A stretch of 64,000 bases of DNA, taken from assembly GCA_023853785.1 (NCBI GenBank), contig JAJIRX010000195.1:181001-245000 (forward strand). The letters are read 5' to 3'. Below the pieces are notes generated by a model that was not told the origin of the DNA, did not search any database, and worked only from the letters and a program-made list of their open reading frames with translations. Positions within the stretch are counted from its first letter, which is position 1; the number at the start of each line of letters is the position of its first letter. The translations under genes were made by a program, and so were the position numbers. The stretch comes from Psilocybe azurescens (lineage: Eukaryota > Basidiomycota > Agaricomycetes > Agaricales > Agrocybaceae). This document shows, in pieces, positions 34,607-47,493 of the stretch.

Positions 34607-36214
34607 CAGTGGCTCAAAAAACTGTCCCACTTTTTGCAACTTTTGAATTAAATTGATAATAACATGGGAACCCTTTAAGTAAAAAGTCTGAAATTAATAT
34701 ATGTTATAGTTGAACATGTGACCTTTATAAATGCCTCCAAGGTTATATGATTTGGATGAAAAATGATTGAGTAATAAAATAGACAAAATAATACAAAAGT
34801 GGGACAGTTGTTTGACCCTCTATTTAATACTTAGTATGACCACCTTTTGCCTTGATAACAGCCTCCGTTCTCCTTGGCATGCTTTCTATGAGATTTTGGC
34901 ATGTTTCTGAAGGGATTTTGTTCCATTCTGCAGCCAGTCTCTCCCACAATTCAAATACTCCTTTGGGTGGTATTTCATAGGTGTTCATCTGCCTTTTGAG
35001 GTGCACCCACAAGTGTTCAATGGGGTTGATGTCAGAGGATTGAGGAGGCCATTCCATAACTTCAATGTTGTTATCCAAAAACCACTGACTGGCCCTTTTG
35101 GAGGTGTGTTTGGGGTTGTTATCCTGCTGAAAAATCCTTTCTCCCTCTGTCATCTCCAAGTTTTCAAAGCTTTCATCCAGCCCATGCTCCAAAATCTCAC
35201 AGTATTGCACTGCATTCATCTTTCCCTCAACCTCCACAAGTGTCTCCACCCCATTCCAGCCCATACACCCCCATATCATGAGATTATTCCCTCCTCCATG
35301 CTTGACAGTTGGTGTGGTTGTCCTATCAGAGATTGATTCAACCCTAGGTTTCCAGGTGTACATCTTGCCATCTGAGCCAATCCTGTTGATCTTTGTTTTG
35401 TCTGACAAGAGTATTCTTTTCCAGTCCTCCACAGTCCAGTTTGCATGGGTCTGAGCAAATTTGAGGTGCTTTTGACAATGAATAGCTTTAAAAGAGATCA
35501 CTTTGATTTGACAACAGAGCACAAATTGTTTTCCTTGAGGGCATTTCTGACTGTTTGGGGAGAAACAGAAGAGGTGATAGCATTGTTGATATAGTGGGTA
35601 GCCTGGACAGCATTGTCCAGTTTTCCAGTAGTGATTTGGCATACAATTGCTTGTTTATCCCTTGGAGTGAGCTTGGAAGGATGTCCACCTTTGTTGTTTT
35701 CCTTGTCAGAATTGATCTCTTTCTTGATTCTTTCTATGGTAGACTTCCCAAAACCAGTTTTGGACTCTATTTGACAAACAGAAAAGCCTTCTTCAAGAAG
35801 AGAAATAATAGAAGGATGCTGAGAGGACTTCATGTGGTAATAGAAAGAAAGATGTGGTAGTGGAAAGAAAGAAAGATTGTTAAACTTGAATTCAACATGA
35901 CAAACTTTTATAAATAGTGTTACATGACTTTGTTTATTTTTCTCACAATTTATGCAGTGTAATTTTTCTTGTTATATGGTAGATATTAGTATCATTATAG
36001 TGGGTCAAACAACTGTCCCGCTTTTGTATTATTTTGTCTATTTTTATTACTCAATCATTTTTAATCCAAATTACATGATTTTGGAGGCAATTATGAAGGT
36101 CACATGTTCAACTATAACATATATTAATTTCAGAATTTTTACTTGAAGGGTTCCCATGTTATTAGCAATTTAATTCAAAAGTTGCAAAAAGCAGCACAGT
36201 TTTTTGAGCTACTG
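34607..36214 (-). mobile_element. Tc1/mariner-type element T2 (1.6 kb), inverted partner of T1
   Basis: Left end CAGTGGCTCAAAAAACTG follows TA at 34605-34606. The right end GAGCTACTG at 36214 is followed by CA, a mutated TA. The element is in the opposite orientation to T1 and nearly identical to it, including the rare CTGTGCTGC variant at the end upstream of the transposase. Together T1 and T2 form a 1.6 kb inverted repeat around a 2.4 kb loop. Confidence 0.92.
34824..35833 (-). pseudogene. Tc1 transposase of T2, one frameshift (DD34E type)
   Basis: Reads MKSSQHPSIISLLEEGFSV from ATG 35833 to VVKSK and a stop near 35498, then continues in another frame to AKGGHTKY at 34824. The catalytic core is open and complete: Asp in SDKTK, Asp in QQDNNPKHTSK and Glu in PIEHLW, with 34 residues between the last two. 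The single frameshift is at the same base as in T1. T3 keeps the frame at this point, so a one-base loss in a common ancestor of T1 and T2 is the simplest explanation. Of the Tc1 copies here this is the least damaged. Confidence 0.9.
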
Positions 36215-36229
36215 CATGTGCTTAAGCAT

Positions 36230-37090
36230 CTACACTTCATCAATTAAAGAAAAATATAAAAAGAAATAGTATAAATAATAGTGCACAGTAGTAGAAAAAG
36301 TATATAAACTGTAGAAAAGTATCTCTAGACCCCTCAGTTGAATCTAGTAGAAACTTTGCATCTTCCTATGTAAAGGACAAGGACTCATTTGCTTAACAAC
36401 TAAGCTGATTAATTGTTTATTATTCATCCTCATTTTATTACATCACTCATTTACACTTGCATTACTACACTGTCTAGTAATATAATCTTGAGTTTCAAAA
36501 AATTCTATAACCCTCATCAGCAACAAACAGAGTTGGCTGCCATCTGTGAGACAATGTCTCAAGTCTTGAACCACTAAGTGTCATCACAACACACCAATTA
36601 CTAGTATTGAACAAGAAAACAAATCTTTAAAGATTAGAAAATAGTAAGAGAAGTTGCAAAATAGCTGTTTTCAATTCCATTGAGCTTGCATGTTGTCAAG
36701 AAAATGCTAAAATCAGTGTGACAAGGCCAACAAAAAAACAAGTAAAAAAGTAGAAGCTGAGGATGAAAAGAGAGCAGAGGATAAACTTATGAGAAATCAT
36801 TAATCTAAAGATTTACACTAATGATAGTGAAAATTCTAAGAGATTGAAGCTGGGGATCTATCTACAAAATATACAATACTTATACTACCCTAGAATTGAC
36901 TGAGTAAGCAATGTTCTATGATGAGTAATAAAAACCATGGTGAGTAATGAAAAAGATCATGGTGAATAATAACAAGATTATGATAAGTAATAAAGAAAGT
37001 AATAGTGAAAACTTCTGGAATGATCAAGATACAATCAAGAAAGATAAATGTTATAATAAATGATAATTATGTGAAGAAAATAGAGATGAA
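36230..37090 (+). repeat. Direct repeat, left copy (LTR-like)
   Basis: Matches the right copy at 40655-42080 over its length with small indels. The right copy carries an additional segment of about 390 bp (41564-41950) with a gene fragment. No TG...CA ends could be confirmed. Confidence 0.5.
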
Positions 37091-37869
37091 TGCAAAAATC
37101 TTAACAATTCTGTTCTATTCCTTTTATCAAACTGGTGCTGATATACATAACATAGCAAGAAAATATAGCTTGAAAGCTGTGTAAGATATTGTTTATCAAG
37201 TACATTGAATTGTAATCTTTGCATGATTTTAAAAGTGCAAAAGACATCTTAACATTTTATGAAATAGTATTCATTGCTTTCTGTTGAATTAGTTCTTTTT
37301 TTATTTCTCTTATATTGACACTTTTTAAAAAAATAAAAATCACTGATGTATATTCCATTTTTCTGTATAGAAGAATTCAGCCTATTTTTCACTACAGAAT
37401 CAAGGTCTTTGTATACTCTATTAACTTTTTCTCAGTTCTATAGCATTTTGTCTCAGCAGCTGACTATTAAATAGATGCTGAGCAGTTGAAATAAGGCTTT
37501 GTATTCAGTTAACAGAAAAATATTGACTTAGACAATTATAAGAGATATTTTGAAAGAGTGTCATGCATTGTGATGAAGGGTACAAGCAAAGTTGAATAAA
37601 TTATATTTTCTAAAAATAAATTTTAATAACTGTTTTTAAATGATATTTACAGGCTTTGAATCCTTCTACTAGACATGAATTGCAAAAAGTTTAAGCTGTT
37701 CAGTTGATAGATATATATGAACTAAGTTTTAAACAATATCTTTCACTATTGCTTTCTTATTGTCATCATGCAGTATTCACCAATTTTTATAGCTAACTCT
37801 AAATTTTAGATCATATTCTAAACCAATGCTCCATTTTTATTTTTTTAAAAGTCAAGACCTTGTTTGCTT

Positions 37870-40300
37870 GAAAAATTAAAGGCAGATCCAGACTTGCATG
37901 CTGACTTGAATTTGGACTTGACTTTTTAAAGTGAGGAGGGGAGGGCAAGAGAAAGATCTATTGCTAAACCACAGTGAAGATATGCTTGAAGTGCTAGCAG
38001 CCTTCTGTGCCAAGTACAAAAGATGAAAAAAAAGTTTGTTTTTTATATAAATAAAAAATATAGTATAGAGCTTAAGACAATTAAAAAGCAATTATCTTGA
38101 TTGGGTTATACCCTTTTATTATGTGTGAAAAGAAAGATATGACTATAATTATGTTATTCTGTGCTTTTACTCTAAATAACAAACTGATACCACATGCAGA
38201 TCTTGTTATTGCTTGATGAAATTCTGTTTCTTCTTAAAACAAAACAGCAGTTTTTTTTTTAGTTTGAGATAAGCCTAAGTTTTGTTTTACATTGCTAAAA
38301 ACTTGACTGATGAAGAAGCAACTGAGAAAAAGTGTAATAATTCCCATTTTATTGATCTATCTTTGCTGGCATATAAACACAAGAATGCTTTAGAAATGGA
38401 AAAGCTAGTGTAGAATCTACAGAAAAAATGAAAAAATGAAGATAGACATAGAATGGTTTCAGCTGGTAGAGAAAAATATAAAAACAGAGATGGAGCAGCT
38501 GCAGACTGATATTGCTGTTATACAGCAAGTTGGTGAACAACTGAAAACAAACATTATACAAGAGATAGCAAGAGTAGCACTGTATAAGTATGCTTTGGAA
38601 AGGATAACTGTAGCTCAGACAGATGGTGTTGATAATACAACTGCATTTATTATTAGTAGGATATATTATCCAGCTATTATTATTATTATTATTTGAGATC
38701 TTTAATAAGTGTTATCTGATGTCTTTTCCAGTATAATGAAAAAACTCTTACATGCTATCATATCAAGATATGACATCTCATCAATCTAGCACAAGCCCAA
38801 CTTGTATACTGTATTTGCTTTATCTTCTACTTTGGATAAATGCAATACCACTAGGCTATGGTGCCAGCACAGCAACAGTCTTCTGAACATGCAAAAGAAC
38901 AAGTGGATGGATATAAAGTTGGTCAAGCTAAAAGGTTTATTAAGAAAAACCAAAACTCAAAAGACATAATTACTATTGATAATGTCATCAATTTCAGTGT
39001 TTTAGAGCTACTGTTGAATAAATGAAACCTGGGTTCTGAGAGTAATGCAGCTCCACATCTTAATCTTGAACAAGATAATATAGGCTTATCATATGTGCTA
39101 TTGCAAATAAAGAGCATAAAAACACTTTATATAATGCATCTCATACCATATTTTTCTAAAAATTCTTAAGTTTCTTTTGTCTCTATTATCATTTTATCTT
39201 CTCTAATGCTCTATTATATAGTGTTTTGTTTATCATGAAATGGATTGTTTCTATTTGCTTAATTTTACATTGACTTTTCATAAGAGCATTGATTGCTGTT
39301 TTGTCTTTGAGTTACATCTTTGCCTAACCAACCTTGTAGCTTGATCAACTTTGGTATCCACCCATCTGTCCTGTGCATGTCTTCAAGACCATTACAGTAC
39401 TGACATTATTGCCTAGCAGCATTGTGCTCATCCAGAGTAAAAGATTTGCTGGTATAGTATGTGAGTTGGGCTTGTACAAGATTTATTAAATGCTGTATCT
39501 TGATACAATAGTATGCAAGAGTTTTCCCACAATACTGGAAAGAGGTAGGCAACATTTATTAGAGACCTCAAATAATAATAAAGAGTAGTTGAATAATGCA
39601 CCCCACTGGAGATAAATGCAGATGTATTATCAAAATCATCTCCATGGGCTGCATTCTCTGCTTCTAGCTACTTTATCTTCTTCTGAGACTATTTCATGTC
39701 TTTTTCACCTACTGTATTTCCTTCTGCAGGTTCCACACTAGCTTTTCTAAAAGCTTTCTCCTGTAAAAATGTGTTCATATATCAGCCAAGATGAATCAAC
39801 AAGGTGGAGTCACTATACCTCTTTATTGGATCTCTTCATCAACCAAGTTCTTAACCATGTTTGAGAATTGATGATTTATTTTGAACAAAAGAAGGCCACA
39901 ACATATTTCAGAGAGGAATAAGAATTTCATTAGATGATTCTGGAATGTAGCAAGATCTAAATAAGGTGTATGTTTGCCATATAAAATTGACATTGGCGAG
40001 AGCACAGCATAACAGAAATTACAGTCACACCTTCATTGTCACACCTGATGGAAGAGTACATCCTAATCAAGATGAGCACATCTTTGACTGTCTGATGCTT
40101 TATACTATACTTTTTGTTTATATGGTAAATAAATTGGTTTTTTCATCATCTAAGGTATACTGTGTAGAGGTAATGCTAGCATACCCAGCATATCTTCATT
40201 CTGGCCTAGCAACAGATCAATTTGAAAATAGGAATTGTCAAGTCCAAGTCTGAGCCTAGATGTGAGTCTAAATATGTATCCAAGTTGTCAGATGAAATAT
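37870..40300. repeat. Imperfect palindrome, arms about 1.1 kb
   Basis: Left arm 37870-39000, right arm 39200-40300 in inverted orientation, with about 200 bp of unmatched centre. Similarity is patchy, with many small indels, so the palindrome is old. Each arm has remnants of an open frame with polar, coiled-coil-like composition but no recognisable domain. Confidence 0.55.
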
Positions 40301-40654
40301 GGCCTTGACTGTTAAAGAACAAAGGTGGGGTATCAGCTTAAGATATAACCAGATATCCAGACAGCTATAGAAATTAGTGAATATGATAGAGAGTAAGGAA
40401 GAGAGAAAGAAAAGCATTGTTCAAAATCTGATTCTTATACTGTGGATTAGATTGACAATGTGAGACCCAAATGTCACATATACAAAAGAGGAAAAGAAAC
40501 ATATCCAGTGAGCCAGAGCAAAAAAGGGACCAAAGATGCGCCTATACAATGAATACATCTTGATCCAGCCATCCAGATAATTACCCAGAAAAGAAATATC
40601 AAAGTATTATTAAACCAAAGTGGATCAGAATTAAATACACAGATTATATTTAAG

Positions 40655-42080
40655 TGCTGTGGCTTCATCAATAAAAGAGAATCTACATAGATAGAAATAG
40701 TGTAAACAATAGAATACAATAGTAGAAAAGGTATACTATAAACAGTAGGAAAAATAGCTCCAGGACTCCTCAGTGAAATCTAGCAGCCATTTGTTGATAA
40801 TCTTCCAGTGTGAAAAATAGTTAATTGCTTGACAACTATGTACTTGTTTAGTTGTTTATTACATTCATCCTCAGCTTGTGCTCATCATTTGACAACAAAT
40901 TGTATTACTACAGTGACTAGTAATACAAGCAAAAATCAATACTAAAATTCTATTACCCTTACTGGTGACTAATGGAGTTAGCCACCATCTGTGAGACATA
41001 GTCTCAGTCCAAACCAACAACAAACATTACAATACAATTATCAACTGATCAGCCTGGACTATTTCAAAATCCACATCCATTAGAAGAATTCAAAATTTGC
41101 CCAATGCTGTTTTAAAACAGCAGTTTAAATTTAGTGTTAGAAAATATGATTGAGTCTGTCAATATCTCTATAATCTCAATGCCTGCTTTGAACTAAATAT
41201 AAGGTCTTATTTCAATAACTCAGTAGCCACAGAGCAGTCCAGCTGCTGATGCTAGATGCTATGGGGCCAAGAGAGAGTTGATAGGGCATATAGTGAATTT
41301 TGAATTCTGTTAGGGCAACACTAAAATCAGTGTAACAAGGCCACTAACAAAGACAAGCAAGAGAGTAAAAAGCAGAGAATGAGAAGAGAGCAGATGATAG
41401 ACTTGTGAGGAATCAATGATCTGAAGATGCACACCAATGATAGTGGAAATCTTAAGAGATTGAAGCTGGGGATCTATTTACAAAATATGCAGTACTTATA
41501 CTACTCTAGAAGTGACTGACTAAACAAGGTTCCATGGCAAGTAATAATAAAGACCATGGTGAATCCTTTTCTTTTTATCATTGTTCAAGGAGGTTCTTGG
41601 CCTGTGCAAGCACAAATGCTCAATGCTCTAGTGCAATTCTTCCCAGAGCAGGACCACAAAAAGCTCTTGGAATTCTCAAAAAGAGCTGGTGATGCATTGC
41701 CAGAGATACCCTTGCATAGAATAAACACAGGAGTCAGCTCCATTATTGGTCCAGAAAATGGCAACTGCCCAGGAGGTTTCATCCTTGTAGTAGATGGTGC
41801 TGTATTACTGGAGATCGATTCTGATATTTGTTTTCAAATTATCATTGAAACTTACATTGTCATGGTCAACAGGTGTTCACTGATGATGTAAACAAAGACA
41901 TTTTGCTGCATCTTGCTATCCTCTGAGATGGTGTGATTTGCTGCCATAATAATGAGTAATAAGCAAGATCATAATGAGTAATGAGAAGAGTAATGGTGAA
42001 AACTTCTGGAATGATCAAAATATCAAGAAAAATAAATAATATGATAAGATAAAGGATAGAAGATAATTATGTGATGAAAA
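40655..42080 (+). repeat. Direct repeat, right copy, with inserted gene fragment
   Basis: Same family as 36230-37090. Continuity is broken after ...ACCATGGTGA (41564) and resumes near 41950 (TAATGAGTAATAAGCAAGATC). Confidence 0.5.
41577..41828 (+). pseudogene. Fragment of a P4-type ATPase (phospholipid flippase, Dnf1/2-like) gene
   Basis: About 84 residues of an uninterrupted frame contain PVQAQMLNALVQFFPEQ and then HRINTGVSSIIGPENGN, CPGGFILVVDGAVLLEI. In Dnf-type flippases this arrangement lies in the cytosolic P domain, upstream of the GVICCRVSPLQKAL and GDGANDV motifs, which are absent here. The frame then runs into unrelated sequence. The piece is isolated: no other part of an ATPase gene was seen in the window. 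It sits inside one of two repeats that otherwise match, so it looks like host coding DNA captured by or inserted into a mobile element. Expression is not indicated. Confidence 0.7.
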
Positions 42081-42089
42081 TTAGGTGAA

Positions 42090-42654
42090 ACCCTGACATC
42101 ACCCTCTTTAAGGCACATTTCCCACAATGTGCTTGATAGCTGGAGATGTTGGACTCAAATTAGAATTGTGATGCTGTCAAAATTAATAAATATTTAGAAG
42201 TGAAGAGATCTGGCTTTTGTATTGCCTTCATTGCCAGGCCTGGTGAGAGTTTCTTCTTCATCTTTTCAATTTGCAGTCAATAATCTTTACTTTACTTCTG
42301 TGCCAACCTTAGGGCTATTCTTCTCCCTTCACAATGTGCTTCTTCTAGCTCCATTGAATATGTGAGTTTGTTTTTAAAGTTTTGAGCACTCTTTGAAGTT
42401 CATCTTGTCTGCTAGAGAGTTTGGCTGTGACAGGGGATGTGTTTTTGGATGTGGTTTGTGAAAAAAATGTAGATTTGATATGTTGATTAAAAATAAATGT
42501 GGCATGAGTTGATTGAGTTGGGGAATAATAAAGGTGGTTGTTTTTAAAAGTTGTGATGTGTCCCGTATTCATGTAGAATTTTGCTTCCACCTTGGTTTCT
42601 ATAATGTTTTGATAAATTGAAACTCTAACACCATTCCCTCTTTTCCCACAACTA
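42090..42654. other. AT-rich DNA next to the gypsy element
   Basis: No intact gene or clear LTR boundary. A 3' LTR of the minus-strand gypsy element would be expected here, but its ends could not be identified without a second copy. Confidence 0.35.
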
Positions 42655-42819
42655 TGCTTAACTAGGATCTAGTCTAGAAGGTTTTAAAAGTAGAATAGAA
42701 ATAGTAAAATTTTCAAAAGGCACAAAAGAAAGTCTATTAAAAATAAGAGCAGAAATCCTTCTAGATACAGCTGGATTTCTAGTATGAAATTCTTTGATCA
42801 GACTAGAGGCCTCTTCGAG

Positions 42820-43921
42820 ATTATCTGCAGACTCTCAAGTACTTTCTTTATTTGGATAATTTTTTCACTCCACTTGACCAAATACTGCAGATTGCCTCTA
42901 TAAAGTCTACTGTCCTTGATGATTTCAACCTCCTATTCTGGATTATCTCCAGTAATAACAGGAGGTCTAGAAGGAGGTCTTCTTTCAGGAATTTTATCAG
43001 AATGATAAAGTAGAAGTTTCACAGTGTTAAATACTGGATAAATCTTTATCCTAGAAGGTAGCTTAAGTTCATAAACATTTGGGCCAATGATTTTAGTGAC
43101 TTTATAAGGCCCATATCTTACATTGTCTAGCTTTTTAGAAGGCCTCTCAGTCTTGAGATCCTTTCCATCAAGCTAAACTAAATCCCCCACCTTGTATTTA
43201 ACAGCTATTCCTCTATTTCTATCATAGAATTTAGCCATATCATTAACAGCTTTCTTGAGTGCAGATACTGCTTTCTTTTGGCTTCTTCCATGTTTTTAAC
43301 AAAGATATCCACTGCCTCTATTTTACTATCTCTAAGTGGTTCTGTGCCCATTCTTGGATGTCTACCATTGTTTTAGCAGTAGAAGCCTGAGCTCTGTTAT
43401 TGTAGGAGAATTCAGCTAGTGGCAACCATTCTACCCAATCATCTTGTCTATGATTTATGAAGAGTCTAAGATACTGTTCAATTTCTTGGTTAAATCTTTC
43501 AGTCTGATCATCAGTTTGAGGGTGATAGGCTGTGGATAATGCAGTCTGAATACCAAGAATTGAGTTAAGCTCTTTCAATAAATTTAGAGACAAACTGTGG
43601 ATCCCTATCACAAGTGATTTTGATAGGTGTACCATGGAGCTTCCAGACATAATCTTTGTACAGCTTAGCAGTGCCTTCAGATGCGACTTGATCTGTGGTG
43701 GCAATAATGTGGATTATTTTGCTAAGTCTATCTACAACAATCATAAGGGCATTATATATAGCCTTGGCATTTTGGAAGTCCAGTGATAACGTCTACAGAG
43801 ATGTATTGCCAGACATCAGCAGGATTTTGGATAGGAATAAGCTGGCCAACAAGTTTTGCAGAAAATGTTTTAGTTCTGTTACATCTATTACAGTTCCTGT
43901 TGTATGCTGCAATATAATGTG
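42820..43921 (-). pseudogene. Gypsy integrase core and C-terminal chromodomain
   Basis: Starts in the zinc domain (NRNCNRCNRTKTFSAKLVG), then PADVWQYISVDVITGLP, the first part of the catalytic core. [20 protein letters not shown] and [12 protein letters not shown] are strong integrase signatures; the DDE glutamate is in [10 protein letters not shown]. Then LKTERPSKKLDNVRYGPYK and a chromodomain-like EVEIIKDSRLYRGNLQYLVKW. Several frameshifts and stops. The chromodomain marks it as a chromovirus, a group thought to target heterochromatin. Confidence 0.85.
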
Positions 43922-44529
43922 GAGGTTTTTCCTTTCCCCACACAATCTATATAGACTCCAGTGGACTCTCTGCCTAGCCAAACTGGTGACAGATTGTCTA
44001 GTCCACTGGATTGGACTGGACTGCAGTCCACTGCAGTCCACTGGACTTGCACTGGACTCTTGCCAAATTTTCAGTCCAGTCTCAGTCCAGTGGACTTGGG
44101 CTTAAATATTCACTGAACAACAACAAATAATATATTTATTAGCACAGTCCAGTGGAGTCCAGTGAAGTCTAGTTGAATCCACTGGAGTCCACTGGATGCA
44201 ATAATTAACACAATATCTGAAGTATGATTATTAGTTATTAATATTAATATGAATTGCAAAAAAATAAAAGACTACAGTCAATGGAAATAAACTCTATGAA
44301 ATAACAATTAAATGAAACAATAGTTAAATGTACATGGGAGCAAAGCCTCCCTATGAATACATTTTTGTATTTTGTTCAGTCCGCGAGGGTGAAAATTTCA
44401 CAGGCATATGTGATGCACACACGTGCCCAGCATTGGCTGATTGGCACAAAAACAATCAAATGTACACATCAGCTCTTTCCAACCACCACCCACCCCTTTC
44501 CTCTCCTTTTTCTGCTGCTGCAGCCATCC

Positions 44530-45215
44530 TCACCTTCTCTGCTGTCCATGACAGCCATGACAGCCACACAGACAACAATGAGGATGGACACAGACAATCA
44601 TGACAACAAGGGCAACAATGGATAACAATGAAGGTGAGGAAGACCACAAAAGGACATGGCCAGCAACAGCAAGAACAAAAACAGCAAGGACAAGAACAGA
44701 AAGGACATAGAAGGCAACAGCAAGGACACAGATGGCATGGATGGCAACAGCAAGGATGCAGATGGTGTAGATGGCAACAGTGATGGCTAGAGAGAGGTGC
44801 AGACAGCCAGAGCAAGAGCATGGACAGCAAGGGCGAGGGCACAGATGGAGAGGGCACAGACAGTGAGGGTGAGGACAGTGAGGGCAAGGTCGAGGTTGGT
44901 GGGGATGGCAAGGGTGAGAGCAATGACAGTAGGGACTGCAAGAGCAAGGGTGGGGATGGTGAGGGTAAGAGTGGGGACAGTGAGGCAAGGGTGGGGACAG
45001 CAAGGATGAGGACAGCAGGGACAGCAAGCACAAGGGTGAGGATAGTGGGGACAGCAAGCACAAGAGTGGGGAAAGTGAGTGTAAGGGCAAGGATGGCAGG
45101 GACAGCAAGCACGAGGGTGGGGACAGTGAGGGTGAGTGTGGGGACAGCAAGGGCAGGGACAGTGAGGGCAAGGGTGGGGACAGCAAGGGCAAGGATGGCA
45201 GGTGCTACAGCTATT
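44530..45215 (+). repeat. Low-complexity core of element A
   Basis: G/A-rich degenerate tandem repeat built on GACAGCAAGGGC and GGTGAGGG-like units. In one frame it gives DSKGEG/DGEGTDSEGED-type acidic repeats. It is followed by a pyrimidine-rich tract (CCTGCCCTTTTTTATTTTA) up to a TAG near 45295. Confidence 0.6.
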
Positions 45216-47493
45216 GCTACCATCCTCCTGCCCTTTTTTATTTTATTTTTATTTTTTCGCTTTTTTCTTTTTGTCTTGGACCTCACAAGTAGACAATAAT
45301 GTATTACATAGTTATTAATATATTGTATTCCACTCTTCTGAATTTACGTTAAGATTGAAATTATTTACTATATCAAGTCCAGTGGACTCCAGTTATCTTA
45401 GTCTATATTCACTGTATATTATAAAATCTACTGAAGTCCAGTGGAGTCCAGATGTTTTTGAAATTGAACTTAAGTTGACTATAACACTATGTAATCCTTA
45501 TGAAATTACATGATTTAAAATGTACTGGAAAGCCCTAGATCACAGCTTTCAGGAAATATAATATATGTTTGTATTTGTTTTGTTCATCTATTATTATTAA
45601 ATAATTTATAAAAATAATACATCCAGACAGTTTTTTTGCAGCCTGTTGGACTCAACACAATAAGATTTTTAAATTATAAACATACAAAAAAAATATTAAA
45701 TGAATGAAATTTTTTTGAGGTATATAACTAAGACTAAAAATGTACATTTCCCCAAGTTTATAGCTCATTATTCTCTGCTACACAGTCATGCATCCTCTTT
45801 TTCTAAATTGTGCTCTAATACCATTTTTATGCTGGAAAATAGTGATCCTATTTGCAAAATTGATGTTAAATTTAATGTTTTAAAATCTAATATTTGGGTG
45901 ATATGTTTTGGGATAGAGTTATCTATGAAAAAAATCATGAAGACCATTTTTCTAACCTCACTCCCCATGACCACTGCCACCTAGTTTGATTTGTCCCCAC
46001 TAGGAAGGCCAATAATGCTGCACAACTCTGCTACCAGCTTCTCACTATCATCCACACATCTATCTCCGATCTAAACCATTCAAAATTTCCTTAAAAAAAG
46101 GACCTTGTAGCACAAGTCAAGCTCAAAAAGCCATTCCTCTCTAAGAACCACAGAAAGGCTTGCTTGAAATTTGTCCAGATGTATGAAAACTGAACAGAAA
46201 AAACTGGAAACATGTTATGTTCACAGATGAGACCAAGATAAGTTGAATTGGGGTCATATAGAAGGCAGTGGATGTGGAAAAAGGCTGGTTCTCCTCTCCA
46301 AACTCAGCATGTAGAAAACCATCAAATTTGGAGAAAAGCATACAATGATTTAGAGTTGTATAACAACAAGTGGTGTTAACTACATGTGCAAGATAGAAGG
46401 CAAGATGGATTGAGAATTCTATGTAAGCATTTTGGATGACTATATCTTCCAAACTCTGGAGTATTACAATCTTAATCAAGATGATTTCATCTTTTAGCAA
46501 GATAATGACCTCAAGCACACATCCAAAAATGGAGGTCTTTCCTTTCCCCCACACAATCCATATGGACTCCACTGGACTCCACTGGACTCTCTGTCCAGCC
46601 AAACTGGCTGACAGATTGTCCAGTCCACTGGACTGGAACTGGACTACAGTCCACTGGAGTCCACTGGACTTGCACTGGACTCCTGCCAAATTTTCAGTCC
46701 AGTCTCAGTCCAGTGGATTATGAGTCCAGTCAAGTCCACTGGAGTCCACTGGAGTCCACTGGACTGGGGCTTAAATATTCACTGAACAACAACAAATAAT
46801 ATATTTATTAGCACAGTCCAGTGGAGTCTACTGGATGCAATAATTAACACAATATCCAAAGTATGATCATTAGTTATTAATATCAATTGCAAAAATAAAA
46901 GAGTAAAATCAATGGAAATAAACTCTATGAAATAACAATTAAATGAAACAATAGTTAAATTTACATGGGAGCAAAGCCTCCCTATAGATACATTTTTGTA
47001 TTTTGTTCAGTCTGTGGGGTGAAATTTCACAGGCACATGTGACACACACATGTGCCCAACATCGGCCGATCAGCACAACAACAATCAAATGAACACATCT
47101 GTCAGACCCCACCCTGTCTTCCAACTACCACGAGGTCTTTACCCTCACCCATATATTCGGGTGGAGTCCACCAACTCCGGCATGGAGTTGGTGAACTCCA
47201 TATGGAGTTTGGTGACTCTTTTTTGCAGGTGTCCCAGCCATTTAGAGGTGGAGACTCCACATGGAGTCCAGCTGGAATTGACTCATCCTCCATGTGGACT
47301 CCATGTGGAACTTCATCTGAGTCTCACATCCTCCATATGGATTCCATATGGATTTGACTCATGAAGCATGTATATCAGCGTTAATACACTATTTCAGGGT
47401 CAATTTCTAATGGACTCCAGGTGGAGGATAATCCCCAGATTTTATTTATATTTTATTTATATTTTATTATAATGTTAAAAAAAAGAGCACCAA

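Larger units (their letters stand above)
36228..42090. mobile_element. Large AT-rich element: direct repeats around an imperfect palindrome
   Basis: Two diverged direct repeats (about 36230-37090 and 40655-42080) share blocks such as AAGAGATTGAAGCTGGGGAT, CATCTGTGAGACA and GTGAAAACTTCTGGAATGATC. Between them, 37870-39000 and 39200-40300 are inverted copies about a centre near 39.1 kb; shared blocks include AAAAGCTAGTGT, GATAATACAACTGCATTTAT against its complement, and ACAAGCCCAACT. The direct repeats could be old LTRs; the internal part has no intact gene. The class is unresolved. Confidence 0.5.

Noticed and set aside
44456..45286. Long Leu/Pro-rich minus-strand frame (276 codons) with many hydrophobic residues
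   Set aside because: It is the complement of a low-complexity G/A-rich repeat; the hydrophobicity is a by-product of CTCC/CTGT repeats, so a membrane protein is not supported.
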